Assembly (NCBI RefSeq): GCF_037935975.1
Contig: NZ_CP149817.1
Location: 1,054,001-1,118,000 of the forward strand
Direction of reading: 5' to 3'
Length of the DNA: 64,000 nt
DNA from: Teredinibacter turnerae
GTDB lineage: Bacteria > Pseudomonadota > Gammaproteobacteria > Pseudomonadales > Cellvibrionaceae
Shown: piece by piece, positions 46,187-55,454 of the stretch
Position numbering within the stretch: position 1 is the stretch's first letter
Layout of the letters: every line of letters starts with the position of its first letter
Notes under the pieces: model-generated
Databases searched by the model: none
Seen by the model: only the letters and a program-made list of their open reading frames with translations
What the model was told of the DNA's origin: nothing
Position numbers and translations under genes: made by a program

Positions 46187-47296
46187 ATGCAGCTTAATAC
46201 CGCAGAAGAACTTATTGATGATATTCGCCAAGGGCGAATGGTCATTCTGATGGATGACGAAGATCGCGAAAATGAAGGCGATCTGATTATGGCCGCCGAT
46301 CAGGTGCGGGCCGAAGATATCAATTTTATGGCGCGCAACGCACGGGGGCTTATTTGTTTGACCCTCACCGAAGACCGGTGCCGTCAGCTGGATTTGCCCT
46401 TAATGGTGCGCGACAACCGCGCGGTGCACTCGACCAATTTTACTGTGTCCATTGAAGCGGCCGAAGGTGTCACCACGGGCATCTCTGCTGCAGACAGAGC
46501 GCGCACGGTACGCGCTGCAGTGGCACGGGATGCGAAGCCTCGCGATCTGGTTCAGCCAGGGCATATCTTTCCGCTAATGGCGCAAGCCGGCGGCGTTTTA
46601 AGTCGTGCGGGGCATACCGAAGCCGGCTGTGATTTAGCCCGCTTGGCCGGTTTAGAGCCGGCGGCGGTGATCGTCGAGATCATGAACGAGGATGGCTCCA
46701 TGGCGCGCCGTCCGGATCTGGAAAAATTTGCCGCCGAACACGGCATAAAAATGGGCACAATTGCCGATCTTATCCACCACCGTGTGGTACACGAGAAAAC
46801 CGTGGTGTGTGTTAACGAGCGGAAAGTCTGTACCGAGCACGGTGAATTTACGTTACGCACCTACAAGGATTCTGCGCGGGGCGAGCTTCACTTTGCTTTA
46901 ATCAAAGGAGATATAACCGGAGACGAACCGGTGCTGGTGCGCGTACATGTGGGCAGCACCGTGCGGGATGTACTCACCGTTCAGCATGCGAACCAGGCCG
47001 ATAAACCCTGGCATTTTCAGGCGGCGATGAAACGCGTCGCTGTAGAAGGTCGAGGTGTGCTGGTGTTGATTTGTCACAACGAAACCACCGCAGAGATCGA
47101 AGAGAGCATCGATTGGCTGCTCTCTGGAAAGCAGGTGCGCCCGAAGCAGGACGTGGGTTACAAGCAAGTCGGTACCGGCTCGCAAATCCTCCAGGATCTG
47201 GGCATCAAGAAAATGCGCTTGCTGAGCGCGCCCTACAATTTTAAAGCGATTTCCGGGTTCGATCTGGAAGTGGTTGACTACATTATTTACGAGTAA
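46187..47296 (+). CDS. ribB: RibBA-type protein: DHBP synthase with degenerate GTP cyclohydrolase II domain
   Basis: 369 aa. Residues 1–205 are an intact 3,4-dihydroxy-2-butanone-4-phosphate synthase (DDEDRENEGDLIMAADQ, GHIFPL, HTEAGCDLARLAG). The second half aligns to RibA ([10 protein letters not shown]) but reads VGSTVRDVLTV where RibA has the CLTGD...RCDCG zinc site, and lacks the GRGIG catalytic segment; the count of key residues lost makes cyclohydrolase activity very unlikely. Such proteins are known as RibBX. A full RibA is encoded 3.2 kb downstream, so the second half may be structural or regulatory. Confidence 0.93.
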   Translation: MQLNTAEELIDDIRQGRMVILMDDEDRENEGDLIMAADQVRAEDINFMARNARGLICLTLTEDRCRQLDLPLMVRDNRAVHSTNFTVSIEAAEGVTTGISAADRARTVRAAVARDAKPRDLVQPGHIFPLMAQAGGVLSRAGHTEAGCDLARLAGLEPAAVIVEIMNEDGSMARRPDLEKFAAEHGIKMGTIADLIHHRVVHEKTVVCVNERKVCTEHGEFTLRTYKDSARGELHFALIKGDITGDEPVLVRVHVGSTVRDVLTVQHANQADKPWHFQAAMKRVAVEGRGVLVLICHNETTAEIEESIDWLLSGKQVRPKQDVGYKQVGTGSQILQDLGIKKMRLLSAPYNFKAISGFDLEVVDYIIYE

Positions 47297-47315
47297 TTGA
47301 AAGACGGAAAACTCC

Positions 47316-47783
47316 ATGACCATAAAAATTATTGAAGGTGATTTTAAATCCGCAACCGGCAAATATGCTCTTTTGGTAAGCCGCTGGAACAGCTTTGTGG
47401 TCGAGCATTTGAAAGAGGGTGCGCTGGATACACTGCGTCGTCATGGTGTGAGTGACGACGACATCGAAATTGTTTATGCACCAGGCGCGTTTGAATTTCC
47501 TCTGGCGGCGCAGAAGCTGGCTGCCAGTGGCGATTACGACGCAATTGTTGCGTTGGGCGCGGTGATTCGCGGCGGTACGCCGCACTTTGACTATGTTGCC
47601 GGCGAATGTACTAAGGGGCTCGCCCAGGTCTCACTGGCAACCGGTATCCCGGTGGCGTTTGGTGTACTCACTGTGGATTCAATCGAGCAAGCCATTGAGC
47701 GATCAGGTACCAAGGCGGGCAACAAAGGTAGCGAAGCGGCAGAAACCGCGCTGGAAATGGTGTCGTTGCTCGGCAAATTGTAA
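47316..47783 (+). CDS. ribH: 6,7-dimethyl-8-ribityllumazine synthase RibH
   Basis: 155 aa. [44 protein letters not shown] (catalytic His) and GVLTVDS are all typical. It condenses the RibD and RibB products. Twenty bases after ribBA. Confidence 0.98.
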   Translation: MTIKIIEGDFKSATGKYALLVSRWNSFVVEHLKEGALDTLRRHGVSDDDIEIVYAPGAFEFPLAAQKLAASGDYDAIVALGAVIRGGTPHFDYVAGECTKGLAQVSLATGIPVAFGVLTVDSIEQAIERSGTKAGNKGSEAAETALEMVSLLGKL

Positions 47784-47918
47784 GTCCAGGGTGAATCAAC
47801 TCGCTGCTGTGCTGAGCGGTTTGTTCGCGCGGATTTACTCGTTGTCCTGAAAGGCCGGTATTCGGCTCATCCACGTTGTGCGCGCACCGTATATCCAGGT
47901 TGAATTTTTTAAACATTG

Positions 47919-47943
47919 AGCATTGCTGGCAATGCTATTTTTT
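47919..47943 (+). terminator. Terminator between ribH and nusB
   Basis: A perfect 8-bp hairpin agcattgc-tg-gcaatgct (47919–47936) then attttttt-like tract. It ends 13 bp before the nusB ATG, so it may act as an attenuator rather than a full stop. Confidence 0.7.
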
Positions 47944-47955
47944 ACAGGTTAAGTA

Positions 47956-48399
47956 ATGAAAGTAACAGCTGCGACGCGCAGTCGTGCCCGCCATTTCGCT
48001 ATGCAGGCGATTTACCAGTGGCAGATGAACGGTAACCCGCTGCACGTAATCGAAGCGGAATTCCACACCGACAACGATATGTCCAAAGTGGATACCGAGT
48101 ATTTTCATGAGCTGTTCCACGGGGTAGCTGCTGATAAATCGGCATTGGACGCGTGTTTCCTGCCGCATCTGAAATCCTTACCGCTGGAAAAGCTCGACCC
48201 GGTGACGCTGGCGCTTTTACGCCAGGCCACTTTCGAACTTAAAAACCGCGTTGATGTGCCTTACAAAGTGGTTATTAACGAAGCGGTTAACCTGGCAAAA
48301 AAATTCGGCGCAGAAGATAGCCATAAGTTCGTCAACGGCGTGTTAGACAAAGTGGCGGCTGATTTGCGTGCGCTGGAATTTAACGCCGCCCGATCCTGA
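47956..48399 (+). CDS. nusB: Transcription antitermination factor NusB
   Basis: 147 aa all-helical RNA-binding protein acting with NusE at boxA of rRNA operons. RARHFAMQAIYQWQMNG, PLEKLDPVTLALLRQATFEL and VVINEAVNLAKKFGAEDSHKFVNGVLDKVA are diagnostic. It starts right after a terminator-like hairpin, raising the possibility of self-regulated readthrough. Confidence 0.98.
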   Translation: MKVTAATRSRARHFAMQAIYQWQMNGNPLHVIEAEFHTDNDMSKVDTEYFHELFHGVAADKSALDACFLPHLKSLPLEKLDPVTLALLRQATFELKNRVDVPYKVVINEAVNLAKKFGAEDSHKFVNGVLDKVAADLRALEFNAARS

Positions 48400-48420
48400 T
48401 TTAAGTTGCTCTGACGTCTC

Positions 48421-49368
48421 ATGTCTCTCGGCGAGTTCGACCTTATTCGCGACTATTTCGCCCGCGCACAAGATGCCCCGGGTGTCGCCCTGGGGATCGG
48501 TGATGACTGCGCGCTTCTCGAAATTCCCCCTTCAGAACAGCTGGCTGTCTCCGTTGATACGCTGGTAGCCGATGTACATTTTCCGGCGGATGCTGAGCCG
48601 TCCCTGATCGCAGAGCGCGCGCTTTGTGTCTCGCTGAGTGATTTGGCGGCGATGGGCGCCCAGCCGCGTTGGATTACCCTGTGCCTTACCTTGCCAGACT
48701 TTGATAAAGACTGGCTTGCCGCGTTTAGCGCAGGTCTGTTTTCTCGCACCAAGGCCTGTGGCTGCTCACTTGTGGGCGGTGACACCACGCGTGGGCCACT
48801 CGCAATCAGTGTGCAGGTGATGGGCACCGTTCCCGTGGGAGAGGCACTGCAGCGCAACGGCGCGCAAGTGGGTGACGGAATTTATGTTTCTGGCCCTCTG
48901 GGTGATGGCGCTGCTGCGCTGGCGCTATTATCCGGCCAGCTCGAGACGACGCCCTCAGAGAGCGCCTATTTGCACGAACGATATTTCCAGCCCGCCCCTT
49001 GTTTTGGCTGGGGCCACGCATTGCGCGGTATTGCCAGTGCAGCGATTGATGTTTCGGATGGGCTGGTTCAGGACCTGGGCCACATTTGTTCATCGAGTGG
49101 TGTCGCCGGTTTGATTTACCTGGAAAACCTGCCCTTTTCCGCTGCCGTTAACCGGTTGGAGAATACAGCCAGGTATCAGGCGGCACTCGCTGGTGGTGAT
49201 GACTATCAGTTGTGTTTCACAGTGCCAGCAGCGCGTCAATCCGCCCTGGATGCACTCGGAATGACGGCATTTCGAATTGGTGACGTTGTTTCGGGTAGCG
49301 GTGTTCGCTGCCAGCTTAACGGCGCTGACTATCCAATATCAAAAACAGGTTATCAACATTTTGGCTGA
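48421..49368 (+). CDS. thiL: Thiamine-monophosphate kinase ThiL
   Basis: 315 aa, phosphorylates thiamine monophosphate to the active diphosphate. GEFDLIRDYF, GIGDDCALLE (metal site), SLSDLAAMGAQPRW, GGDTTRG and AIDVSDGLVQDLGHI match the family. It overlaps the likely pgpA start by 8 bp. Confidence 0.97.
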   Translation: MSLGEFDLIRDYFARAQDAPGVALGIGDDCALLEIPPSEQLAVSVDTLVADVHFPADAEPSLIAERALCVSLSDLAAMGAQPRWITLCLTLPDFDKDWLAAFSAGLFSRTKACGCSLVGGDTTRGPLAISVQVMGTVPVGEALQRNGAQVGDGIYVSGPLGDGAAALALLSGQLETTPSESAYLHERYFQPAPCFGWGHALRGIASAAIDVSDGLVQDLGHICSSSGVAGLIYLENLPFSAAVNRLENTARYQAALAGGDDYQLCFTVPAARQSALDALGMTAFRIGDVVSGSGVRCQLNGADYPISKTGYQHFG

Positions 49369-49843
49369 TCCAACGTTGCAGCAACTATTGCGCGAACCTC
49401 GAATGCTGTTGGCGTTTGGGTTCGGTTCCGGGCTTTCTCCGGTTGTGCCGGGCACCATGGGCACATTGGTGGGTTTGCCGGCAATTTGGTTGTTAGCCCT
49501 GCTGCCACTGCCGATCGCGCTGATCGTTATTGCTCTGGCGGCAATTCTTGGGGTGTATCTGTGCGAGTACAGCTCCCGCCAACTGGGTGTACACGACCAC
49601 AAAGGTATAGTCTGGGACGAGTTTGTCGGGGTGTGGATAACATTTTTAGCTGTGCCGCTTACCTGGCCTGCGGTGGTGGCAGGGTTCGTGATATTCCGAT
49701 TTTTCGATATGGTAAAACCCTGGCCTATCTGCGTCGCGGACCGCAAGGTTCACGGTGGTTTTGGCATTATGTTTGACGATTTACTGGCAGGTTTGGCAGC
49801 CCTGGGAACCATGCAAACGCTGATATACTTCAGCATTCTTTAA
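49361..49843 (+). CDS. pgpA: Phosphatidylglycerophosphatase A
   Basis: 160 aa from TTG 49361; the frame reaches back to 49277 inside thiL, and an ATG at 49403 is a shorter option. Motifs: FGSGLSPVVPGTMGTL, YSSRQLGVHDHKGIVWDEFVGVW and FRFFDMVKPWPI. Four membrane helices. It dephosphorylates phosphatidylglycerophosphate in the inner membrane. The pairing thiL–pgpA is conserved. Confidence 0.94.
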   Translation: MADPTLQQLLREPRMLLAFGFGSGLSPVVPGTMGTLVGLPAIWLLALLPLPIALIVIALAAILGVYLCEYSSRQLGVHDHKGIVWDEFVGVWITFLAVPLTWPAVVAGFVIFRFFDMVKPWPICVADRKVHGGFGIMFDDLLAGLAALGTMQTLIYFSIL

Positions 49844-49851
49844 GAGTATTT

Positions 49852-50508
49852 ATGGAGCTTGGTGTGACAAAACGGATTTGTACAATGCTGTGGGTGCTGG
49901 TCGCGGCGATGAGCTTTTCCGCCCGCGCTCAACAAATTGAAGTTAAGGGGCTGTTTAACGGCAGCGCCTTACTGGTAATCGACGGCCAGCAGCGCCTGCT
50001 CAAGGCGGGTAAAACGAGCCCTGAGGGCGTGAAGCTGATTACGTCCAACAGTAAATATGCAGATGTTGAAGTAGACGGCGTGCGCGAGCGGCTAACCTTG
50101 TCGAGAAGGGTTGGCGGCACCTACAAGCCACCAGAGATAACGGAAGTCCGACTTCCCAGCGGGCGTCATGGGCATTATTGGTCCCAGGGGCGTATTAACG
50201 GGCGAACCACACAATTTATGGTGGATACTGGCGCAAGCTCTGTGGCAATGAGTTCGGTCGAAGCGCGGCGCCTGGGTATTGATTACAAAAGTGGTTCGCG
50301 CGGCTGGGTGTCGACCGCTGGCGGAAACAAGCAAGCGTACAGAGTGACATTAGCCAGTGTCTCGCTTGGCATGATTACGCTTAACGGTGTCGAGGCATCG
50401 ATTATTGAGGGGAATTCGCCGCGCGAAGTGTTACTGGGCAATAGTTTTTTACGACGCGTAGATATGAAAGTGGAGCAGGGTGTACTTGTGCTTACTGCGC
50501 GTCAGTGA
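49852..50508 (+). CDS. Retropepsin-like aspartic protease, periplasmic
   Basis: 218 aa. Signal peptide to about residue 27 (LWVLVAAMSFSARA). A clan AA aspartic protease domain (one per chain, so dimeric) has FMVDTGASSVAMS as the catalytic D-T-G and VLLGNSFLRRVD near the end. It matches the TIGR02281-type single-domain family of proteobacteria. Substrates unknown. It sits between pgpA and ribA, on the same strand, nine bases after pgpA. Confidence 0.85.
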   Translation: MELGVTKRICTMLWVLVAAMSFSARAQQIEVKGLFNGSALLVIDGQQRLLKAGKTSPEGVKLITSNSKYADVEVDGVRERLTLSRRVGGTYKPPEITEVRLPSGRHGHYWSQGRINGRTTQFMVDTGASSVAMSSVEARRLGIDYKSGSRGWVSTAGGNKQAYRVTLASVSLGMITLNGVEASIIEGNSPREVLLGNSFLRRVDMKVEQGVLVLTARQ

Positions 50509-50530
50509 CGTGTTTATATGAGGTTATTGA

Positions 50531-51130
50531 GTGGCAATAGAGTATGTAGAGTCTTCGAAACTTCCCACGGCGTGGGGTATGTTCGAAATGCACGGGTTCA
50601 CTGACAGCGAAACTGACAAAGAGCACCTGGTATTATCGATGGGCGATTTGGCTGGTGATGAGCCAGTGTTGGTGCGCATCCACTCTGAATGTCTCACCGG
50701 TGACGCGCTCTTTTCTTTGCGTTGCGACTGTGGGGCGCAGTTGCAAGCAGCGATGCATCGGATTTCCATTGAAGGCCGCGGCGCCATTTTTTATTTGCGC
50801 CAGGAAGGGCGCGGGATTGGTTTAGTCAACAAGATCCGGGCTTACCATCTTCAGGACAAAGGCGCCGATACTGTAGAGGCGAATGAGGCTCTTGGCTTTG
50901 GCGCAGATATGCGCGACTATTCAATGCTTAAACCGATGTTCGCAAAGATGGGGATTAGCCGGGTTAAACTCATGACTAATAATCCGCGCAAAATCGACGC
51001 TCTCATAGGGTTGGGAATTGATATTGCCGAGCGGCTCCCCCATGAAACCGGCCGCAATCCCCACAACAGTCACTACCTGGAGACAAAGCGCGGCAAGTTA
51101 GGACATCTGCTCGAAGGAGACTCCGAATAG
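50531..51130 (+). CDS. ribA: GTP cyclohydrolase II RibA
   Basis: 199 aa from GTG. The zinc site [17 protein letters not shown] and the catalytic [16 protein letters not shown] are intact, with [10 protein letters not shown] later. It opens the GTP ring in the first step of riboflavin synthesis. It complements the degenerate second domain of the RibBA-type protein at 46187. Confidence 0.97.
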   Translation: MAIEYVESSKLPTAWGMFEMHGFTDSETDKEHLVLSMGDLAGDEPVLVRIHSECLTGDALFSLRCDCGAQLQAAMHRISIEGRGAIFYLRQEGRGIGLVNKIRAYHLQDKGADTVEANEALGFGADMRDYSMLKPMFAKMGISRVKLMTNNPRKIDALIGLGIDIAERLPHETGRNPHNSHYLETKRGKLGHLLEGDSE

Positions 51131-51144
51131 CGCAATTTTGCGCT
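51129..51144 (+). terminator. Hairpin at the ribA stop
   Basis: Perfect agcgcaa-tt-ttgcgct stem overlapping the stop codon. No T tract follows, so termination efficiency is doubtful. Confidence 0.35.
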
Positions 51145-51387
51145 TGGCAGTGTTAAATTCTTCCATCCGACATTTCGTCTTTACCAGTTCGAAACACTTC
51201 TCTTGTTATTCCGCCTTACCCTGGATCGGGGGTTGGCGGAGTATTCTATTCTCAGAACGGCTCTGGCAGCGTAATCCAGGTCTGCGACTATACTTTTTAA
51301 GATCTCTGCCGGCTCGCGCCCTCTGTTGCTGCGATCGTTGTCGTACTATTTTTATTGGTGGCGCCTAAGACTACTATTATCACGATT

Positions 51388-52830
51388 ATGATGGATGTAA
51401 GACTTCCACAGGTTAACCATTACGCGAAGCACCTGTTGGCCTGGAAACAATTTCACCCGGTAACCTTAACAACCGATCTAGCGGGGGGAGATGGCGAATT
51501 ACTCTTCAGTGCGGGAACCGAATTTGATGACGGTATAGCTGCACAGCTAAAGCATCACTTTCCCGATCAGCTGTTAAGTGAATGGGTAAACGTTGAAGGC
51601 AGCTTCGACGGTGAATCGCTTTTTAGTGCTTTGCGGTCGTATTTTTACGATGACCCGGTATTACAGGAATTGTACGAAAAACGGCATCACGCGCCATTGC
51701 TGGCAAAGTTTTGCGATAGGCTGTGCGCGGACCGGCAACTGGCACAGCACCTGTGGATATTGCACCTGAGTGCGCCGCGAATATTTGAACGGGCGTTGTT
51801 CTGCGCCTGGTTCATGGTGGCGTTGCAGGCGAGGCTGGGAGATGAAACTGAGTTGTATGATGGCTTCGTGGCTGGCCTAGTACACGATCTAGGCTTGCTT
51901 TACCTGGACCCTCAGGTGCTCGCCGAGGGGCACAACAGCGACTCGGACCTGTGGCGAGCCTTCATCCAGCACCCAGAGGTTGGTGCGGAACTCATCACTT
52001 GGTTTGATGATGTATCTGCTCCAGTTGTCCGCGCGGTAAAAGAGCATCACGAAGAGCTGGATGGCACGGGGTTTCCACAGGGTAAGCTGGCCAAGCAGCT
52101 TGCGCCGCTAGGCCGCTACCTGCAGCTTCTGGATAGCCTGCACGCAGTGTACACCAAGTATTTTCGTCCGCGGGCACGGACGCTGGCAGACGTCACACCC
52201 ATGGTGCAAATGAATCACCTGTGCAAACCAGGGCAGCCTGCTGCAGAGCTGATATTGTTGCTGCGAGAGGGGATGGCGTCGCAGTCCTGCAGTGTGCCAG
52301 AAGACCTGATGCCGTTGCTGATTGATCAGGTGCGAGCCAGACACTTTTACATTAAACAATTCGTTGCTCAGGCAGATGTATTCCTTGAGCAAAATCAGTT
52401 GGCGATCGCCAATGCGCGCTTCTTCGCGCTCCACAACCTGCTGGAACACATTGCAATGGCAATGAAGCAGTCCGGTTTGATCAATGACGGATACATCCGC
52501 TGGCTCGATCAGGTCGAGAAAGAGAAGCTCGTCCACGCCTATAAAGAAGTTGAAGATGTTTTTCTCATGATGCAGGAAATTCTTTACCACATACGCCGGT
52601 TTACCTTGCAGTTGCGCAGATTTAGCGAAATTGAGGAAAAGGAAAGAACGAAGTTGACGGCGATATGGGCACCTAATAAAACCATCCCTCTGGTTGCACC
52701 ACCGCCGGCTGAGCCGTCACAAAGCATGCATCAGTCGCTGCTGAGTTTCACCGGGACCAAGGAGCCGGAATTGCCGCCCGAACTGGAATCTCTCTGGCTG
52801 GCACAGGTGCGCCAACTCAGGAGGCGCTGA
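51388..52830 (+). CDS. HD-GYP-type c-di-GMP phosphodiesterase
   Basis: About 480 aa; the frame extends 11 codons upstream to 51355, and neither start has a clear ribosome binding site. The HD-GYP core is at about 160–250: LVHDLGLLYLDP, HPEVGAELI, VKEHHEELDGTGFPQG. GYP reads GFP, a common variant. N- and C-terminal regions are not recognised; the last ~90 residues are charged and proline-rich. It probably hydrolyses cyclic di-GMP. It converges with the REC-EAL gene and overlaps its 3' end by 14 bp. Confidence 0.85.
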   Translation: MMDVRLPQVNHYAKHLLAWKQFHPVTLTTDLAGGDGELLFSAGTEFDDGIAAQLKHHFPDQLLSEWVNVEGSFDGESLFSALRSYFYDDPVLQELYEKRHHAPLLAKFCDRLCADRQLAQHLWILHLSAPRIFERALFCAWFMVALQARLGDETELYDGFVAGLVHDLGLLYLDPQVLAEGHNSDSDLWRAFIQHPEVGAELITWFDDVSAPVVRAVKEHHEELDGTGFPQGKLAKQLAPLGRYLQLLDSLHAVYTKYFRPRARTLADVTPMVQMNHLCKPGQPAAELILLLREGMASQSCSVPEDLMPLLIDQVRARHFYIKQFVAQADVFLEQNQLAIANARFFALHNLLEHIAMAMKQSGLINDGYIRWLDQVEKEKLVHAYKEVEDVFLMMQEILYHIRRFTLQLRRFSEIEEKERTKLTAIWAPNKTIPLVAPPPAEPSQSMHQSLLSFTGTKEPELPPELESLWLAQVRQLRRR

Positions 52831-54022
52831 ACTGGCTTATGTTCGCCACTGATTTCTGCCAGGCCTTGTGCCAGCGTACCAGTTCATTTGCGGGCTTGGG
52901 ACGGCAAAACAAATAGCCCTGATACGCATCAACGCCGATGTCGTTCATATGTAGCAGGTCGCGTGAATCCGCAACGCCTTCGGCTACCAGTGTCAGCTTG
53001 AGTTGGTGCGTGATGCTTCTTATTGAGCGCACAATCGTTTGTAGTACCTTGTCGTTATGGATGCCGTTAACAAGCTGTGCGTCCAGCTTAATTTCGTTAA
53101 ACGGTAGTTTTTCAATTTGCCGTAAGCTCGTATAGCCCGCACCATAATCATCCAGCGATAACTCGTATCCGTGGATACGCAGGCGGTTTAGATTCTTTAA
53201 TTGGCGATCGTCCCTCAATGCGTGATTTTCGGTGATTTCCAGGACAATATTCTCCACCGCGATATAGTGTTCCTGCAGTAGCTCATGGAGTGTCGCATGC
53301 AGGTTTGTCTCGTAGAGCTGCAGTGGCGAGATATTGATTGCGAGTTTTACTTCGCGGCCAATTTGCGCGCAAAACTCGCGATACGCTGGCAGAGCCACAT
53401 TGAGTGTTGCTGCCGTCAGACTGTCTATCAGTTTGTAATTCTCTGCCACGGAAATAAAACTGGCGGGCGACACCACTCCCTGTGGGGGTTGCAACCGGGT
53501 CAGGCATTCTATTCCTATCAAACTGTTATCGACGCTACTGATTTTGGGCTGAAAGTAGGCGAGTACTTGCTTGTTCTGAATAGCGTCGACGACCGTCTGT
53601 TGGGGCAATAATTTGTCGCTGCGGCGGTGTACCGGATAATAACTGCTAATGCGTCTTACCATAAAACTCAACAGTGCCCGATCGAAGGGTTTCGGAACTG
53701 AGCCGAGCACGCGTAGATTGTAGTTACTGACAACCTCCAGGGTGAAATCGATAATTTTTCTGTCCAGGCCGGAAATAACCACGATTCCGCCGCTGAAATG
53801 GTAGTTGTGAAGCTGGTGCATCAGCTCTAGACCGTCCATGCCTCCCAGATGCAGATCGACAAAAACGCAGTCGTATTTATCAGGGTGAGCGACGATCATC
53901 GCGAGGGCTTCCTCTCCACTCTGGCACTGGTCGACGGTTCCGACGCCAAGCTCCGCGAGTTGCGCGCAGAGCAACTGGCAGATGGCGAGTGAGTCGTCCA
54001 CAACTAATACTGTAATTCCCAT
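52817..54022 (-). CDS. Response regulator with EAL phosphodiesterase domain
   Basis: 401 aa. Receiver domain 1–120 (VVDDS acid pocket, phosphoacceptor D56 in VFVDLH, PKPFD lysine). EAL domain about 145–390: signature is GIECLTRL (E kept, A replaced by C), AINISPLQL, LEITENH, SLDDYGAGYTSL, KLDAQLV, VAEGVAD, YQGYLFCRP, so the catalytic residues look complete. It should degrade c-di-GMP on phosphorylation by an unidentified kinase. With the convergent HD-GYP gene this is a c-di-GMP pair. Confidence 0.92.
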   Translation of the reverse strand: MGITVLVVDDSLAICQLLCAQLAELGVGTVDQCQSGEEALAMIVAHPDKYDCVFVDLHLGGMDGLELMHQLHNYHFSGGIVVISGLDRKIIDFTLEVVSNYNLRVLGSVPKPFDRALLSFMVRRISSYYPVHRRSDKLLPQQTVVDAIQNKQVLAYFQPKISSVDNSLIGIECLTRLQPPQGVVSPASFISVAENYKLIDSLTAATLNVALPAYREFCAQIGREVKLAINISPLQLYETNLHATLHELLQEHYIAVENIVLEITENHALRDDRQLKNLNRLRIHGYELSLDDYGAGYTSLRQIEKLPFNEIKLDAQLVNGIHNDKVLQTIVRSIRSITHQLKLTLVAEGVADSRDLLHMNDIGVDAYQGYLFCRPKPANELVRWHKAWQKSVANISQFSAS

Positions 54023-54466
54023 AGTCAGGCACTCCTACTTAGGACGTTTGCGAGGCGGTTAGCCTTTCGGCGACTTCATTTCCGGTAACTCGATGCCGTT
54101 GTGCAGTGCTTAGCTCTACTGTCAGATGGGAATGGAGCGACTGTCTGAGTTACAAGCAGGTTTGTTCCGCGATTTGGCTGAGTATAGACGCAGAATCTAC
54201 GCGGGAATCAGGCGCCGTTTTGGATCGTGGCGTTAGAGAATTTATTTTGGCAGTTTATATTTTGATTAAGCGGGTTTAGCCGCCTAGTCAGTCTATGAAA
54301 AGCGCGTGTTAAAAAATAAAAACACTAAATATTTTTCGCGTCTGTCTAGTGAAGCTACGTATTTCAGTGTTTTGCTGTAGGTGTTAGCTATGCACGTGTC
54401 GGGTACGTGCTAACCAGGTATGTACTAACCAGGTATGTACTAACTGTAAGAAAGTTGTGTTTTCTG
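54023..54466. other. Intergenic region with 15-bp tandem repeat
   Basis: 444 bp. Upstream of the REC-EAL gene it should hold that promoter. Near its right end a 15-bp unit, gtactaaccaggtat, occurs twice and partly a third time (54407–54421, 54422–54436, 54437–54444), just after the 3' end of the EamA gene. No gene seen. Confidence 0.5.
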
Positions 54467-55393
54467 TCACTCGCTTCTGTGATGGGTACGGGATTCGAAT
54501 GCGGCGACAGCGACAATGATTGCGCCTCCGAGCAAGACCTGGATTGCCGGTTTTTCCGCCAAAATCAGCCAGGCAAACAATGCGGCTAAAACCGGCTGCA
54601 GGCAGCTGATTAAGGCCACGGTTTTTGCGGGCAGGTTTTTAAGGGCGACACTGACGAATGTGTGCGCGCCAGCAGTACAAAAAACTCCCAAAAGAAGCAG
54701 CAACAGCCAATTGATGGGTGCCATTCCCGATACGGCGGACCAGTCGGTGAACGCCGCCAGCATGAGGGCGACAACCAACACCTGGTGAAACATCAAACTG
54801 GTGCTGGGGACATGGTGCAACCAGTATTTTTGGGCGGTGTTGCGAAACGCGAACAGTAACGCCGAGCCGACGCCCCAGAATACGCCAGTGCGTATCTGTT
54901 CAGCACTGAGCTGGTCGCTACCGCCCAATTGTGCAGAGACCATGATAGTAATGCCACCCGCGACGACAAGTGCCGCAAGCAAGTCTTTTCCCTCGGGGCG
55001 TCGGCCTTGGAAAATCGGTTCCAGCAGTACCGTAAAAACCGGGTGGGTAAACAGTGCAAGAATTCCCACGGCTACGGATGAGCTCTGCATGGCCTGGAAA
55101 TACGTCACCCAATGCAGGCCCAGTAAAATCCCCAGACAATAAACCACCAGCAGGGATCGGGGGGCGACCAACAGCGAGCGCTTTTGAAGTAGGCAGAGAG
55201 CGATTATTGCACCACCGGCGATAACACTGCGCAGCTGGGTGATTGATGTGGAGTCCAGTTCGATTGAGCGCGCAAACAGGCCGTTCACACTCAATAAAAA
55301 AACAGACAGGTACAGTGCACCGAAGCCGGTGTTTAGCGGCAGAAAAAATCGTGACATGAAAAAACTCAGTTGAATGCTCGGGAAGGGCGTCAT
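54467..55393 (-). CDS. EamA/DMT-superfamily transporter
   Basis: 308 aa with ten predicted membrane helices in two EamA repeats (first about 20–150, second about 165–300). LRSVIAGGAIIALCLL and ALFTHPVFTVLLEPIF are typical; the second repeat has ALISCLQPVLAALFAWLILAEKP. An inner-membrane metabolite or drug exporter of unknown substrate. Confidence 0.88.
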   Translation of the reverse strand: MTPFPSIQLSFFMSRFFLPLNTGFGALYLSVFLLSVNGLFARSIELDSTSITQLRSVIAGGAIIALCLLQKRSLLVAPRSLLVVYCLGILLGLHWVTYFQAMQSSSVAVGILALFTHPVFTVLLEPIFQGRRPEGKDLLAALVVAGGITIMVSAQLGGSDQLSAEQIRTGVFWGVGSALLFAFRNTAQKYWLHHVPSTSLMFHQVLVVALMLAAFTDWSAVSGMAPINWLLLLLLGVFCTAGAHTFVSVALKNLPAKTVALISCLQPVLAALFAWLILAEKPAIQVLLGGAIIVAVAAFESRTHHRSE

Positions 55394-55402
55394 TAAAACA
55401 AA

Positions 55403-55429
55403 AAAACCGCAGCCATGGGCTGCGGTTTT
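55403..55429 (-). terminator. Terminator of the GH5 gene
   Basis: Twelve-bp perfect stem aaaaccgcagcc / ggctgcggtttt with a 3-nt loop; on the minus strand it is followed by a T tract. It separates the GH5 gene from the EamA gene. Confidence 0.85.
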
Positions 55430-55454
55430 GGGGAGACGAACGATTTAACTGCGA

